From the NCBI GenBank assembly GCA_018397055.1, contig JAGTQS010000046.1, positions 1 through 13,906 on the forward strand: 13,906 nt of DNA, written 5' to 3'. Under the pieces are notes generated by a model, which was given only the letters and a program-made list of their open reading frames with translations, was not told the origin of the DNA and did no database searches. Shown piece by piece: positions 1 to 6,288 of this stretch (its first letter is position 1; each line of letters begins with the position of its first letter). Both the position numbers and the translations under genes were made by a program. This stretch comes from Candidatus Bathyarchaeota archaeon. Its GTDB lineage: Archaea > Thermoproteota > Bathyarchaeia > Bathyarchaeales > DTEX01.

Positions 1-32
1 TGGTCTGTAACCGTTAAAGTCTATAAGCGAAA

Positions 33-130
33 GGACGTAACCTCCGAAAGCTTCCATGAAACACCGACCTGACAGGCGGGTTGAACGAAACTTGGAAGCC
101 ACCGAACTTGTTCGGTGGAGGATGTCACGT
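33..130 (+). ncRNA. Candidate structured RNA, unidentified family
   Basis: A GC-rich island (35 of 60 bases G/C over 61-120) stands in an otherwise AT-rich flank and can fold into a closed three-way junction. CCTCC at 41-45 pairs with GGAGG at 117-121. GCTTCCA at 50-56 pairs with TGGAAGC at 93-99 and carries an inner hairpin (CCG 64-66 with CGG 77-79, CC 68-69 with GG 75-76). A perfect hairpin follows, stem 99-106 with 111-118 and loop CTTG. I recognise no family: there is no box C/D motif, no ACA box directly 3' of the stem, and no RNase P, SRP or 5S signature. It may extend upstream beyond the window. The strand is assumed. An alternative for the first part is the tail of a gene reading in frame 1 to a TGA at 70-72, but the GC-rich pairing continues well past that stop, which favours RNA. 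Confidence 0.35.
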
Positions 131-151
131 ATCAGCTTCAATTGTTCCAGA

Positions 152-163
152 AAGTTTTTAAAT
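152..163 (+). promoter_or_regulatory. Probable TATA box for the rpo7-rps27ae operon
   Basis: The AT-rich stretch AGTTTTTAAATG lies just after the GC-rich island. A box here would start transcription near 180-185, giving a leader of roughly 60 nt before the Shine-Dalgarno at 231-238. A second AT-rich candidate (GATAAATATC, 184-193) would start nearer 215-220. Assigned by eye only; spacing and composition are the sole support. Confidence 0.3.
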
Positions 164-197
164 GCCTCCTGTTTAGCATTAACGATAAATATCTTAG

Positions 198-836
198 TTG
201 TTGTCAATACGAAAAAAATTTATTGGCTGCGGAAGGTGTGAAACAACGTTTAACGTAGTTACTTTAACCGATTCGGTTCGGATTCCTCCAGACAAGTTTG
301 GGGGATCATTAGAAAACGTAGCTAAAGAACAACTTAAAATAAAGTATGAAGGAATAATCGACGAGGAACTAGGCTATGTAATCGCTGTGACCAACATCGA
401 GGTTTCCCCAACTGGTAAGATTATTCCAGGCGACGGGGCTACGTATCACAAAGTCACTTTTTCACTTTTGACATTCTACCCGAGGATACAGGAAATTGTA
501 GAAGGCGAAGTGGTTGAAGTTGCGGATTTCGGGGCATTTGTTAGGGTTGGACCAGTAGACGCATTAATTCACGTTTCGCAGATCATGGACGACTTCATTT
601 CTTATGATGACAGGCAAGGAGTCCTTATGGGCAAGGAAACGAAACGGAAAATTTCAGTAGGAGACTCTGTACGTGTCCGCACAACGGCTGTTTCCTTGGG
701 ACATGGCGGCAGTTTTGGCAAAATCGGCGTAACCGCTAGACAACCGTTCTTAGGAAAATTTGAATGGATTGAAGAAGATATAAAGGCATCTAGACCCGCT
801 ACAGAACAAAAAACCGAATTAAAGGATAAAACCTGA
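198..836 (+). CDS. rpoE: DNA-directed RNA polymerase subunit Rpo7 (E')
   Basis: Rpo7 forms the stalk of archaeal RNA polymerase with Rpo4, binds emerging RNA and helps open promoters. The N-terminal part carries the family sequence VRIPPDKFG followed by the tip domain. The second half is an S1-type RNA-binding fold beginning GEVVEVADFGAFVRVGP, then IHVSQIMDD and the closing GKIGVTARQPFLG. It has a charged tail like other archaeal homologues. The coordinates give the longest frame opening with a conventional codon (TTG 198). The first 16 residues of that version have no counterpart in the family, and the true start is more likely the ACG at 246 behind a strong Shine-Dalgarno, giving 196 aa. 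First gene of a five-gene operon; spt4 follows after 14 nt. The family call is very secure; the start is not. Confidence 0.95.
   Translation: MLSIRKKFIGCGRCETTFNVVTLTDSVRIPPDKFGGSLENVAKEQLKIKYEGIIDEELGYVIAVTNIEVSPTGKIIPGDGATYHKVTFSLLTFYPRIQEIVEGEVVEVADFGAFVRVGPVDALIHVSQIMDDFISYDDRQGVLMGKETKRKISVGDSVRVRTTAVSLGHGGSFGKIGVTARQPFLGKFEWIEEDIKASRPATEQKTELKDKT
231..248 (+). promoter_or_regulatory. Shine-Dalgarno and probable ACG start of rpo7
   Basis: GGAAGGTG at 231-238 is a strong match to the archaeal Shine-Dalgarno consensus and lies 7 nt before an in-frame ACG at 246-248. The reading frame from that ACG gives T-F-N-V-V-T-L-T-D, which aligns directly with the usual Rpo7 N-terminus, M-F-x-L-V-T-L-x-D. 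No ATG, GTG or TTG exists in frame between 204 and 248. The GTGs inside the site (236 and 238) run into stops at once. So either ACG is the initiator, or a base differs here from an original ATG. Confidence 0.5.
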
Positions 837-850
837 AAGAGGCGACATGT

Positions 851-1036
851 ATGGTTGATAGGGCTTGTAGAAACTGCCACCAGATCTCTGATACTAACGT
901 GTGTCCTGAATGTAAATCCATGGATTTAAGTGATGATTTCAGCGGTATCGTCGTCATTGTCGATCCCGAACACTCCATGATTGCAAAAATAATGGGCATT
1001 AATAAGAAAGGACGGTATGCTGTCCGAATAAGGTGA
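851..1036 (+). CDS. spt4: Transcription elongation factor Spt4 (RNAP subunit E'')
   Basis: Spt4 is the small zinc-ribbon partner of Spt5; the pair clamps RNA polymerase on DNA and increases processivity. The 61-residue protein has the expected four-cysteine site, C6-x2-C9 and C18-x2-C21 (RNCHQ and CPECKS). The conserved SGIVVIVDPEHSMIAKIMGI strand region and the short basic tail GRYAVRIR follow. Length is typical for the archaeal family. The ATG is preceded by GAGGCGA at 839-845. It lies 14 nt after rpo7, and its stop overlaps the GTG start of the next gene by four bases (GTGA, 1033-1036), a translational-coupling arrangement. The rpo7-spt4 pair is a conserved archaeal gene order, which supports both calls. 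Confidence 0.95.
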   Translation: MVDRACRNCHQISDTNVCPECKSMDLSDDFSGIVVIVDPEHSMIAKIMGINKKGRYAVRIR

Positions 1037-1557
1037 TAGGCATCCGTTTTCTAACTTCAGATCTTCGCGAAGAGCTGAAGATTCCATTAGGTTTGCTGGT
1101 TCAGGGTTCATATAAACAGACAATGATGAGATTGAAGAAAATAATAACCGAGTATAAACCAGCAAAGATTGTGTCTGTGGGTGACAAAGTCACTGAAAAC
1201 ATAATCAAAAGTGGAATACCTCTGAACGTGGCAGTCATAGATAATAAAGTCATGCGAAAACCTGTTAAGCCACTAAATTTAAAGGCAAAACGGTCTTTTA
1301 ATGTCAAAAATCCCGCTGGAACCTTAAACGAAGAGGCCTTTCAAGTCATATCTGAGGCTGTCAATCTTGAAGGTTTAACTTCGGTGCAAGTTGATGGTGA
1401 AGAAGACCTATTAACACTCGCGGCTGTCATGACGGCGCCTGTCAATTCAATTGTGGTTTACGGCCAGCCAAAGAAGGGAATAGTCATCGTATCTGTCACT
1501 GAAGATGTTAAGAAAAAAATCAATGGCATCATTGAACGTATGGAAAAACAGAGATAG
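1033..1557 (+). CDS. GTP-dependent dephospho-CoA kinase (DUF359 family)
   Basis: This family catalyses the last step of archaeal coenzyme A synthesis, phosphorylating dephospho-CoA with GTP. It is unrelated to bacterial CoaE. The 174-residue protein shows the family landmarks: an N-terminal LREELKIPLG segment, VSVGDKVT around residues 47-54 with D51, VIDNKVMR at 68-75, the acidic GEEDLL at 122-127, and YGQPKKGIVIV near 143-153. Length matches archaeal homologues (about 170-190 aa). It starts with GTG inside the stop of spt4, so translation is probably coupled. Its position between spt4 and rps24e is a conserved archaeal neighbourhood. I know the function from characterised Thermococcus members; transferring it here is inference from motifs. 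Confidence 0.88.
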   Translation: MIGIRFLTSDLREELKIPLGLLVQGSYKQTMMRLKKIITEYKPAKIVSVGDKVTENIIKSGIPLNVAVIDNKVMRKPVKPLNLKAKRSFNVKNPAGTLNEEAFQVISEAVNLEGLTSVQVDGEEDLLTLAAVMTAPVNSIVVYGQPKKGIVIVSVTEDVKKKINGIIERMEKQR

Positions 1558-1609
1558 AAAAGCTAAAGTATATGAGCTGAAATTTTGAAGATACCTTAGG
1601 GTGAAAGCA

Positions 1610-1906
1610 GTGAAGGTCGAAATCGTTGAAAAGAAACGGAACGAACTTCTTAAAAGAGAAGAAGTAGAATTCCATGTTGACCACGAAAAAAGTGGAACCC
1701 CATCACGCATGGAAGTAAAGCAAAAGATTGCTTCGGTTCTTGGTGTTGATGAGGCAAAAGTTTTTGTAAAAAAACTCGTTACAAAAACGGGAAGCATGAC
1801 ATCTGTAGGTCTAGCCAACGTTTATGACTCTGCTGACCAAGCAAAGCTCATTGAACAGAAACACATAATACTGAGGAATTCTCCAAAACTTGAGAAGAAG
1901 GAGTAA
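1610..1906 (+). CDS. rps24e: 30S ribosomal protein S24e
   Basis: S24e is a small-subunit ribosomal protein shared by archaea and eukaryotes. The sequence begins MKVEIVEKKRNELLKREEV, a classic S24e start, followed by SRMEVKQKIASVLGVDEAKV and the conserved FVKKLVTKTGSMTSVGLANVY core and basic tail. I chose GTG at 1610 over the in-frame GTG at 1601: AGGGTGA at 1598-1604 is a good Shine-Dalgarno exactly 5 nt before 1610, whereas 1601 lies inside that site. The product is then 98 aa, typical for the archaeal protein. There is a 52-nt gap after the dephospho-CoA kinase gene and 6 nt before rps27ae, with AAGGAG overlapping the end of this gene to serve rps27ae. Confidence 0.94.
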   Translation: MKVEIVEKKRNELLKREEVEFHVDHEKSGTPSRMEVKQKIASVLGVDEAKVFVKKLVTKTGSMTSVGLANVYDSADQAKLIEQKHIILRNSPKLEKKE

Positions 1907-1912
1907 AGCACT

Positions 1913-2116
1913 ATGTCAGAAAAACCAGCGCCAAAAAAGAAAAAGGGAAAATCCGCGTCAAATTACTATAAGATTGAAAAAAACGGAATAGTGAGAACAC
2001 GGCCAATCTGCGACAGATGCGGTCCAGGATATTTTATGGCTGATCATGGTAACAGATATTCATGTGGGCACTGCGGCTTCACAAGGTACAAAACTGAAGA
2101 TGCCAAAACAAAATAA
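1913..2116 (+). CDS. rps27ae: 30S ribosomal protein S27ae
   Basis: S27ae is a zinc-binding small-subunit ribosomal protein; in eukaryotes it is made as a ubiquitin fusion, in archaea as a free protein. The 67-residue sequence has a lysine-rich N-terminal tail (PKKKKGKSASNYYKI), then the zinc ribbon with C33-x2-C36 (CDRCGPGYFMADH) and C51-x2-C54 (CGHCGFTRY). Length and motif order match the archaeal family. ATG at 1913 follows AAGGAG (1898-1903). It is the last gene of the operon; a T-rich stretch after the stop (about 2123-2137) may end transcription, running into the convergent small membrane-protein gene. Confidence 0.95.
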   Translation: MSEKPAPKKKKGKSASNYYKIEKNGIVRTRPICDRCGPGYFMADHGNRYSCGHCGFTRYKTEDAKTK

Positions 2117-2134
2117 CGGCGCAGTTTTTCAGTT

Positions 2135-2362
2135 TTAGCTCTGTTCTTTCGGTTTAGTTTCTTCTTTTCGGAAAGCGACATAAAACTGTAGGCTTGAGAC
2201 TGCGAGTAAGAGCACTGACAACACAATTATGATGTTTCGGACCTCTGAATACTGTATTAGGCCTTCGTACATGGGTAAAAACATTGTCCAAGCGTAAACC
2301 ACAAGAAGAAGTGAACATACGGCTGCTATTAAGTTAAAAAAGTTTATCCTAATTTTTGTCAC
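2135..2362 (-). CDS. Small two-helix membrane protein, unknown function
   Basis: I do not recognise a family. The frame opens further upstream, but GTG at 2362-2360 is the best start because AGGAAGG lies 7 nt ahead of it (2376-2370). This gives 75 aa beginning MTKIRINFF. Two hydrophobic segments are visible, about residues 10-30 and 42-62, separated by a short loop with YEGLIQYSEVRN. A charged cytoplasmic-looking tail rich in E and K closes the protein. It converges on rps27ae with only 18 nt between stops and is divergent from the phosphodiesterase gene. No partner is implied by the neighbourhood. The clean ribosome site and membrane topology argue that it is a real gene. Confidence 0.6.
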   Translation of the reverse strand: MTKIRINFFNLIAAVCSLLLVVYAWTMFLPMYEGLIQYSEVRNIIIVLSVLLLAVSSLQFYVAFRKEETKPKEQS

Positions 2363-2451
2363 TCCAAACCTTCCTGGTCTTATAAGCACCAACAATCGAT
2401 ATGGTAAGTGCTGTCTTATTAAAGATTCTTTAAAATCACCCTAATCTAGGC

Positions 2452-2463
2452 TCATAAAATTTA
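2452..2463 (+). promoter_or_regulatory. Probable TATA box for the phosphodiesterase gene
   Basis: CATAAAATTTAT lies about 25-30 nt before a plausible transcription start near 2482, which would leave a short leader containing GGTGG (2491-2495). This is the only AT-rich box of the right spacing in the divergent intergenic stretch. Assigned by eye. Confidence 0.3.
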
Positions 2464-2500
2464 TGTCAGTGACGGTAGATATGCTTGACTGGTGGAAGAA

Positions 2501-2995
2501 ATGAAAATCGGCCTCGTATCTGATACACATGATCGGTTGCCCTTCATAGATAAAGTGGTTCAGAAACTAAACGATGAAAACGTGGATTTAGTTCTTCACG
2601 CTGGAGATTACAGTGCGCCATTTGCTGCTTTCCAGTTTAAATCCCTGAAATCTCAGATGATCGGGGTTTTCGGAAATAACGATGCTGAAAAAGAACTCTT
2701 ACAAAAAAATTTTGAGAAAATCGGTAAAAGGGTTCGTGGAAAATTCGCAGAGGTCAAAGTTGAAAACCTGAAAATCGCGCTGCTTCATGGCGAAGAAACA
2801 GACCTACTCGCATCTATTATTAACACATCTGCTTTTGACGTGGTTGTCTACGGGCACACGCATCAATCTTCAATCCGTAAACAAAACAGAACCTTGATAA
2901 TAAATCCGGGTGAAGCTTGCGGTTATCTTACTAAAAACGCAACTATAGGGATACTGTGTACTGACGCTATGAAGGTAGAATTGGTTTCAATATAA
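2501..2995 (+). CDS. YfcE/MJ0936-family metallophosphodiesterase
   Basis: A small calcineurin-like phosphoesterase of the MJ0936/YfcE type, which hydrolyses phosphodiester model substrates using two metal ions; the physiological substrate is unknown. All metal-site motifs are visible in the 164-residue product: D8-x-H10 in SDTHD, D36 in HAGDY, GNND around 58-61, H96 in LLHGEE, and the GHTH pair H119/H121. The ending INPGEACG is typical of the family. I chose ATG 2501 instead of GTG 2492 because GGTGG at 2491-2495 forms a Shine-Dalgarno 5 nt before 2501 and MKIGLVSDTHD is the usual N-terminus. It is probably a single-gene transcript, with its own TATA-like box upstream and 55 nt before the next reading frame. 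Confidence 0.9.
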   Translation: MKIGLVSDTHDRLPFIDKVVQKLNDENVDLVLHAGDYSAPFAAFQFKSLKSQMIGVFGNNDAEKELLQKNFEKIGKRVRGKFAEVKVENLKIALLHGEETDLLASIINTSAFDVVVYGHTHQSSIRKQNRTLIINPGEACGYLTKNATIGILCTDAMKVELVSI

Positions 2996-3050
2996 TCATA
3001 ATTTGATAGTGGTTTCCAAAAAAATAATCTGATAAACTAGTAAGCTTTAA

Positions 3051-3833
3051 ATGACCCCTGATAGTGACACCTTTTCTGCCATGTCAAAGATATTATCTAA
3101 ATTAGGGAAAAAAACTCTGAGTTTAGCCTTAATCTTCAATTCTTTGATAAGCCTAACTTTTGTCATCAGTAATCTTGTTTCGTCATACCTATCTATAAAT
3201 GGAGAACAGCAATATTGGTCCTTCTTAATTGGCAATTCAGTTTTTCTGTTCGTGTTCATAGCGTCCATTTTAAATATTCTTCCAGCGAAGATTCTTGGAA
3301 AAGTTGAATTAGGGAGAATTTGGTTCCACCATTATGTTTATGGGTTCCTTGCGAGCTCAGTCTCATTTACGCTTATGGCATTTTTTGCTCCCACGTATGT
3401 ACTAGTTTTCCTCATACCATCTCTTTGTTTTCAAGCAACCGGTCTACAAATGTTTCTAATTTATTCGGCCTTGTTTTTTGTTTATGGCGGCTTAACTCTT
3501 GTTATAGACGACATCCGCGATGTTTCAGAAAGATTAGATAAAATACTTGACAAACTCAAGATTCGAGCTTACAAATCCAGCAAGATTCTTCAGAAAATGC
3601 ATTTGATTAGTTGCCTAGTAACAGTTTGCGTTTCGTTGTCTCTCTATGCTTCGATTATGGAAAAGAATATGCAAAGCGACATGTGGACCATACAAAACAT
3701 TTCTACAACTTTTTTTGCCACAAGCCTATTAATCACGGGGTTATGGGGATTAAGGGCTATCAAAGCTAAATATTGGTTTATAAAGTTATATCAGGACCTC
3801 GCTCGATTAGAACCAGTGTTGCAACATATATAA
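3051..3833 (+). CDS. Polytopic membrane protein with HHY and DD motifs, unknown function
   Basis: I do not recognise the family. The product (260 aa from ATG 3051) shows about six hydrophobic segments, roughly residues 24-46, 57-79, 96-116, 117-150, 183-204 and 217-236. Two polar signatures sit at membrane boundaries. F-H-H-Y-V-Y-G (92-98) comes just before the third segment. G-G-L-T-L-V-I-D-D (146-154), after the fourth, runs into a charged helix, RDVSERLDKILDKLKIRAYK, that looks coiled. The paired histidines and aspartates could form a metal or catalytic site; this is inference. The start is uncertain: ATG at 3081 (MSKILSKLGKK) would suit a near-leaderless transcript from the TTTAAAT just upstream (3045-3051). 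The gene ends 18 nt before the MITE-like repeat. Confidence 0.7.
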   Translation: MTPDSDTFSAMSKILSKLGKKTLSLALIFNSLISLTFVISNLVSSYLSINGEQQYWSFLIGNSVFLFVFIASILNILPAKILGKVELGRIWFHHYVYGFLASSVSFTLMAFFAPTYVLVFLIPSLCFQATGLQMFLIYSALFFVYGGLTLVIDDIRDVSERLDKILDKLKIRAYKSSKILQKMHLISCLVTVCVSLSLYASIMEKNMQSDMWTIQNISTTFFATSLLITGLWGLRAIKAKYWFIKLYQDLARLEPVLQHI

Positions 3834-3851
3834 AATTTTGTAACTAATGTA

Positions 3852-3982
3852 CTAAACTTTGGCAAATTTTCATTTCGGAAGCATTAAAAACGCAAAAAAT
3901 GGAGTTCCAAATATGAAAAATTAACATTATTTTGGTAAAATACTTAGAAATGGGCAAAAGCCAAAAATTTGCCAAACTTTAG
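3852..3982 (+). mobile_element. MITE-like element, complete copy, TA-flanked
   Basis: 131 bp bounded by 19-bp terminal inverted repeats with one mismatch: CTAAACTTTGGCAAATTTT at 3852-3870, and the reverse complement of 3964-3982 reads CTAAAGTTTGGCAAATTTT. TA stands directly outside both ends (3850-3851 and 3983-3984), consistent with the TA target duplication made by IS630/Tc1-type transposases. A second, diverged copy lies inverted at 13780-13906. Shared interior blocks include GCAAAAAATGGAGTTC and ATTAACATTATTTT. The ATG in the first block starts a short frame (MEF...) broken here by TGA after five codons. There is no transposase gene in the window, so mobilisation would need one elsewhere. 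The element sits between convergent genes and its inner end overlaps the endonuclease V stop codon. Confidence 0.75.
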
Positions 3983-4656
3983 TAATGTAATCGGGTTTGC
4001 TTTGTTTCTATAGCAGACTTGTGGGCTTCACGGATTGGTTCTGGAATTCTATGGCCAACAAGACAGTGTTTCACGATTTTTATTGCTGTCTCTAATGAAA
4101 TTTTATGCCCAATGCTGATAAAAATGGGCTTTACCCCTGTTTTCATGTATAAAGCTGCTCCAATTGTAGCGTCGCTGTAAACTATGGGTTTCCAATCTTC
4201 TACCTCAGTTTCTCTAATTTCGCCAAATAAAAGATTTTTAGCGACCCCTATCGTAGCCGCATCAAGAATAAGGCCTAAATGACTAGCAAACCCAAGCCCT
4301 CTAGGATGAGCAACCCCGTGACCATCAACGAGAAAAACGTCTGGCTTAACCGAAAGCGAACGTACGGCTGAAACAACAGGCGGAATCTCTCTGAATGACA
4401 GAAAAGTTGGAACGTACGGTGCTTCTATGGGTTGACAAGAAGTTTTTGTCTCAACAACCTTTAGTGTTTCATATTCCAGAATTGCCACCGAGCCAACTGC
4501 AAGTTCATCGGTATAAGCAACGTCTACGCCGCCAACAAGCTTTATCTGTCTTGGCAGCTGATCTCTACATATTACTTTCTTTGAAAGCGACTTCTGCAAA
4601 TTTTTCGCCTTTTCACTGGTTAATCCGGAAGTGAAAACCAATTTTGATGGCACCAC
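3979..4656 (-). CDS. nfi: Endonuclease V (deoxyinosine 3' endonuclease)
   Basis: Endonuclease V nicks DNA one phosphodiester 3' of deoxyinosine, initiating repair of deaminated adenine. The 225-residue protein has the full active site seen in the Thermotoga enzyme: D45 in GGVDVAY, the strand-wedge P80-Y81-V-P followed by TFLSFRE with E90, D111 in VDGHGVAHPRGLGFASHLGL, K140 in GVAK, and the late SIGHKISLETA. Length equals that of the Thermotoga enzyme, so it is essentially intact. Start is GTG at 4656, with a second GTG immediately after; the ribosome site is weak. It follows sepS by 27 nt and is probably co-transcribed. Oddity: the stop codon TAA (3981-3979) lies in the terminal repeat of the MITE-like element, and the last tyrosine codon spans the flanking TA and the element's first base. 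Confidence 0.95.
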   Translation of the reverse strand: MVPSKLVFTSGLTSEKAKNLQKSLSKKVICRDQLPRQIKLVGGVDVAYTDELAVGSVAILEYETLKVVETKTSCQPIEAPYVPTFLSFREIPPVVSAVRSLSVKPDVFLVDGHGVAHPRGLGFASHLGLILDAATIGVAKNLLFGEIRETEVEDWKPIVYSDATIGAALYMKTGVKPIFISIGHKISLETAIKIVKHCLVGHRIPEPIREAHKSAIETKQTRLHY

Positions 4657-4683
4657 TAAACGTGTCTTCCAGTTATTTTTGGT

Positions 4684-6288
4684 TTATTCCATAATCTCAG
4701 CTCTGATTCCAACAAAAACGGGGCCTGTTGTTTCGATTTTCTTTTTTTGGTTCATGATGAACCTTCTAGCTTTGTCGCTAACTTTCACGTTGATGTCGCT
4801 CAGGCGTTTAGCCATACGCACCCACATATCAAAGCCTTTTTGACCTTTAGTTACAGCTTCCTCAATTCCTGCGGCTGCTTTTACTGCTATGCCATCGATG
4901 TATCTGATTCCGGTTGGAACGCCTTTTTCGCGAGCGGATTTTATGAATTCAATGTTGTCCATTCCTTTCAGCGGTATCCCCAACACATTGCCGTCGTAGA
5001 CAAAAATCTGGTTCAAAGCAGCTGCGCCTAATAGCTTCGCTTTCTCTTCATTTTCGTACAAGTAAACCTTTACACGCTTATCAAAGATTTTTCCATCATA
5101 TACTAAGAACTTGCAGGGGCTTGGTGCCTCCGCATTAGCCAAGGCTACGTCAAGCAAGTTCTTTATTATTTTCTTACCTTCCTCGGTTTTTGGTTCTGAC
5201 TCGAAGCTAATTAGATGTGCAATTTCCGGGTCTGACAGTTTAAGCTCAGCGAAGAATTGGGGATAAACCAGTCTTCTTATGTCTATTTCGTTATGAAGTA
5301 GCATCGCTACTCTTTCAACACCTATTCCAACGTTCAAAACGGGGCTGTCAAGATCATATTTTGCTAGTGCGATTGGACTGTAAATGCCGTAGTCTACTAC
5401 TTCAATCCACTTTTTAGAGTGAGGATTAAAGATAAACCCTTCATATTCCATACCAGGTGCATAATATTTTGAGGTTACCTTTTTTTGGACAAATCTGAAC
5501 TGGTCGAAACCAAGAGGTTCCAACAAGGATCTGGTAATTTCTTCGCCTTCATTTACGTCTATGGTTTCTTTCATAACCACGCAGCTAGCAGAGTGGTGAA
5601 CGCGAAGATGCGTTGGATCTTCTCTCTGTTCTCTTCGAAATCTGATGTCAACCGAAAACAGCTTCAAGGGCAAATCAGATACTGGTCGTAGGGCTTGAAG
5701 GGTCAAAAACCATGCTGTTGTAATGTGGGAGCGAAGAGTAAGTTTAGAAGCCACAGGAAGCAAAGATGTAAACTCAGGAAACATGTCAGATATTACACGC
5801 ATTGCAACCGTGTCGGAAACACCGATTGAGTCAGCTATTTTTTCAACAAGATCATCTGAATCAATCTTACCCTTTTTGTAATCCCGAAAAACCTTTTGTA
5901 AACTTAAAACCTTAGTTTCAGTAATTTCAACACCCAGCTTTTTCATTTTCTCAAGCTTAGCCTTTCCTAAACCTATGTCTGGCCGCGGAAGAGTAGCAAG
6001 ATAGTAGCAGCGGTCAAGAATGATAGGAGCTTCCGGACCATACTGCTTATAAATTTCGGCCTCGTCTAAAATTATGGGATTAAAGACTTCATTGAACCCT
6101 AAGTTTAGAAAAGCAGTTCTCATCTTCTGGATGAGGTCGTAAAGTGGGTGAGAGGCACCCTTAGTTGCAGGTGTTTTTGTCTCGTGTACAATAGTTTTTG
6201 GAAACAAGTTTGCGCTTTCGCGCCATACTTTTTCGAAGCCTTCTTCTTTAACTCTTTTAAGGATATTTTTTGGATCAAATAGGCTCAT
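4684..6288 (-). CDS. sepS: O-phosphoseryl-tRNA synthetase (SepRS)
   Basis: SepRS charges tRNA(Cys) with O-phosphoserine; SepCysS then converts it to cysteinyl-tRNA. It is a class II synthetase found mainly in methanogens and some related archaea. The 534-residue product matches the family length (about 540 aa). The N-terminus (residues 28-50) has the expected HETKTPATKGASHPLYDL. Class II motif 2 is at about 213-234, VDIRFRREQREDPTHLRVHH, with the SepRS-type H-x-A-S continuation. Motif 3 is at 319-329 (NVGIGVERVAM). The C-terminal region with YIDGIAVKAAAG is also family-like. ATG 6288 has GGTGA at 6302-6298 and overlaps the end of the translin-family gene by 14 nt, so the two are likely coupled; nfi follows. 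It implies SepCysS elsewhere in the genome. I see no cysteinyl-tRNA synthetase here. Confidence 0.94.
   Translation of the reverse strand: MSLFDPKNILKRVKEEGFEKVWRESANLFPKTIVHETKTPATKGASHPLYDLIQKMRTAFLNLGFNEVFNPIILDEAEIYKQYGPEAPIILDRCYYLATLPRPDIGLGKAKLEKMKKLGVEITETKVLSLQKVFRDYKKGKIDSDDLVEKIADSIGVSDTVAMRVISDMFPEFTSLLPVASKLTLRSHITTAWFLTLQALRPVSDLPLKLFSVDIRFRREQREDPTHLRVHHSASCVVMKETIDVNEGEEITRSLLEPLGFDQFRFVQKKVTSKYYAPGMEYEGFIFNPHSKKWIEVVDYGIYSPIALAKYDLDSPVLNVGIGVERVAMLLHNEIDIRRLVYPQFFAELKLSDPEIAHLISFESEPKTEEGKKIIKNLLDVALANAEAPSPCKFLVYDGKIFDKRVKVYLYENEEKAKLLGAAALNQIFVYDGNVLGIPLKGMDNIEFIKSAREKGVPTGIRYIDGIAVKAAAGIEEAVTKGQKGFDMWVRMAKRLSDINVKVSDKARRFIMNQKKKIETTGPVFVGIRAEIME

Noticed and set aside
1..72. 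Frame 1 is open from the window edge to a TGA and could be the C-terminus of an upstream gene.
   Set aside because: Only 23 codons, easily open by chance, and it overlaps a helix-forming GC-rich block that continues past the stop. No family could be recognised. Not excluded, but not listed as a gene.
68..128. Hammerhead-like pieces (CTGA, CGAAAC, then a hairpin and GTC).
   Set aside because: The essential CUGANGA core is not present; the sequence after CTGA is CAGG. The resemblance looks accidental.
56..241. A 61-codon plus-strand frame from ATG 56.
   Set aside because: It runs through the structured block and the rpo7 promoter, has no ribosome site and shows no protein-like pattern.
602..1165. 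Minus-strand open frames opposite rpo7, spt4 and the kinase gene.
   Set aside because: They lie antisense to confidently identified conserved genes and have no ribosome sites or recognisable motifs.
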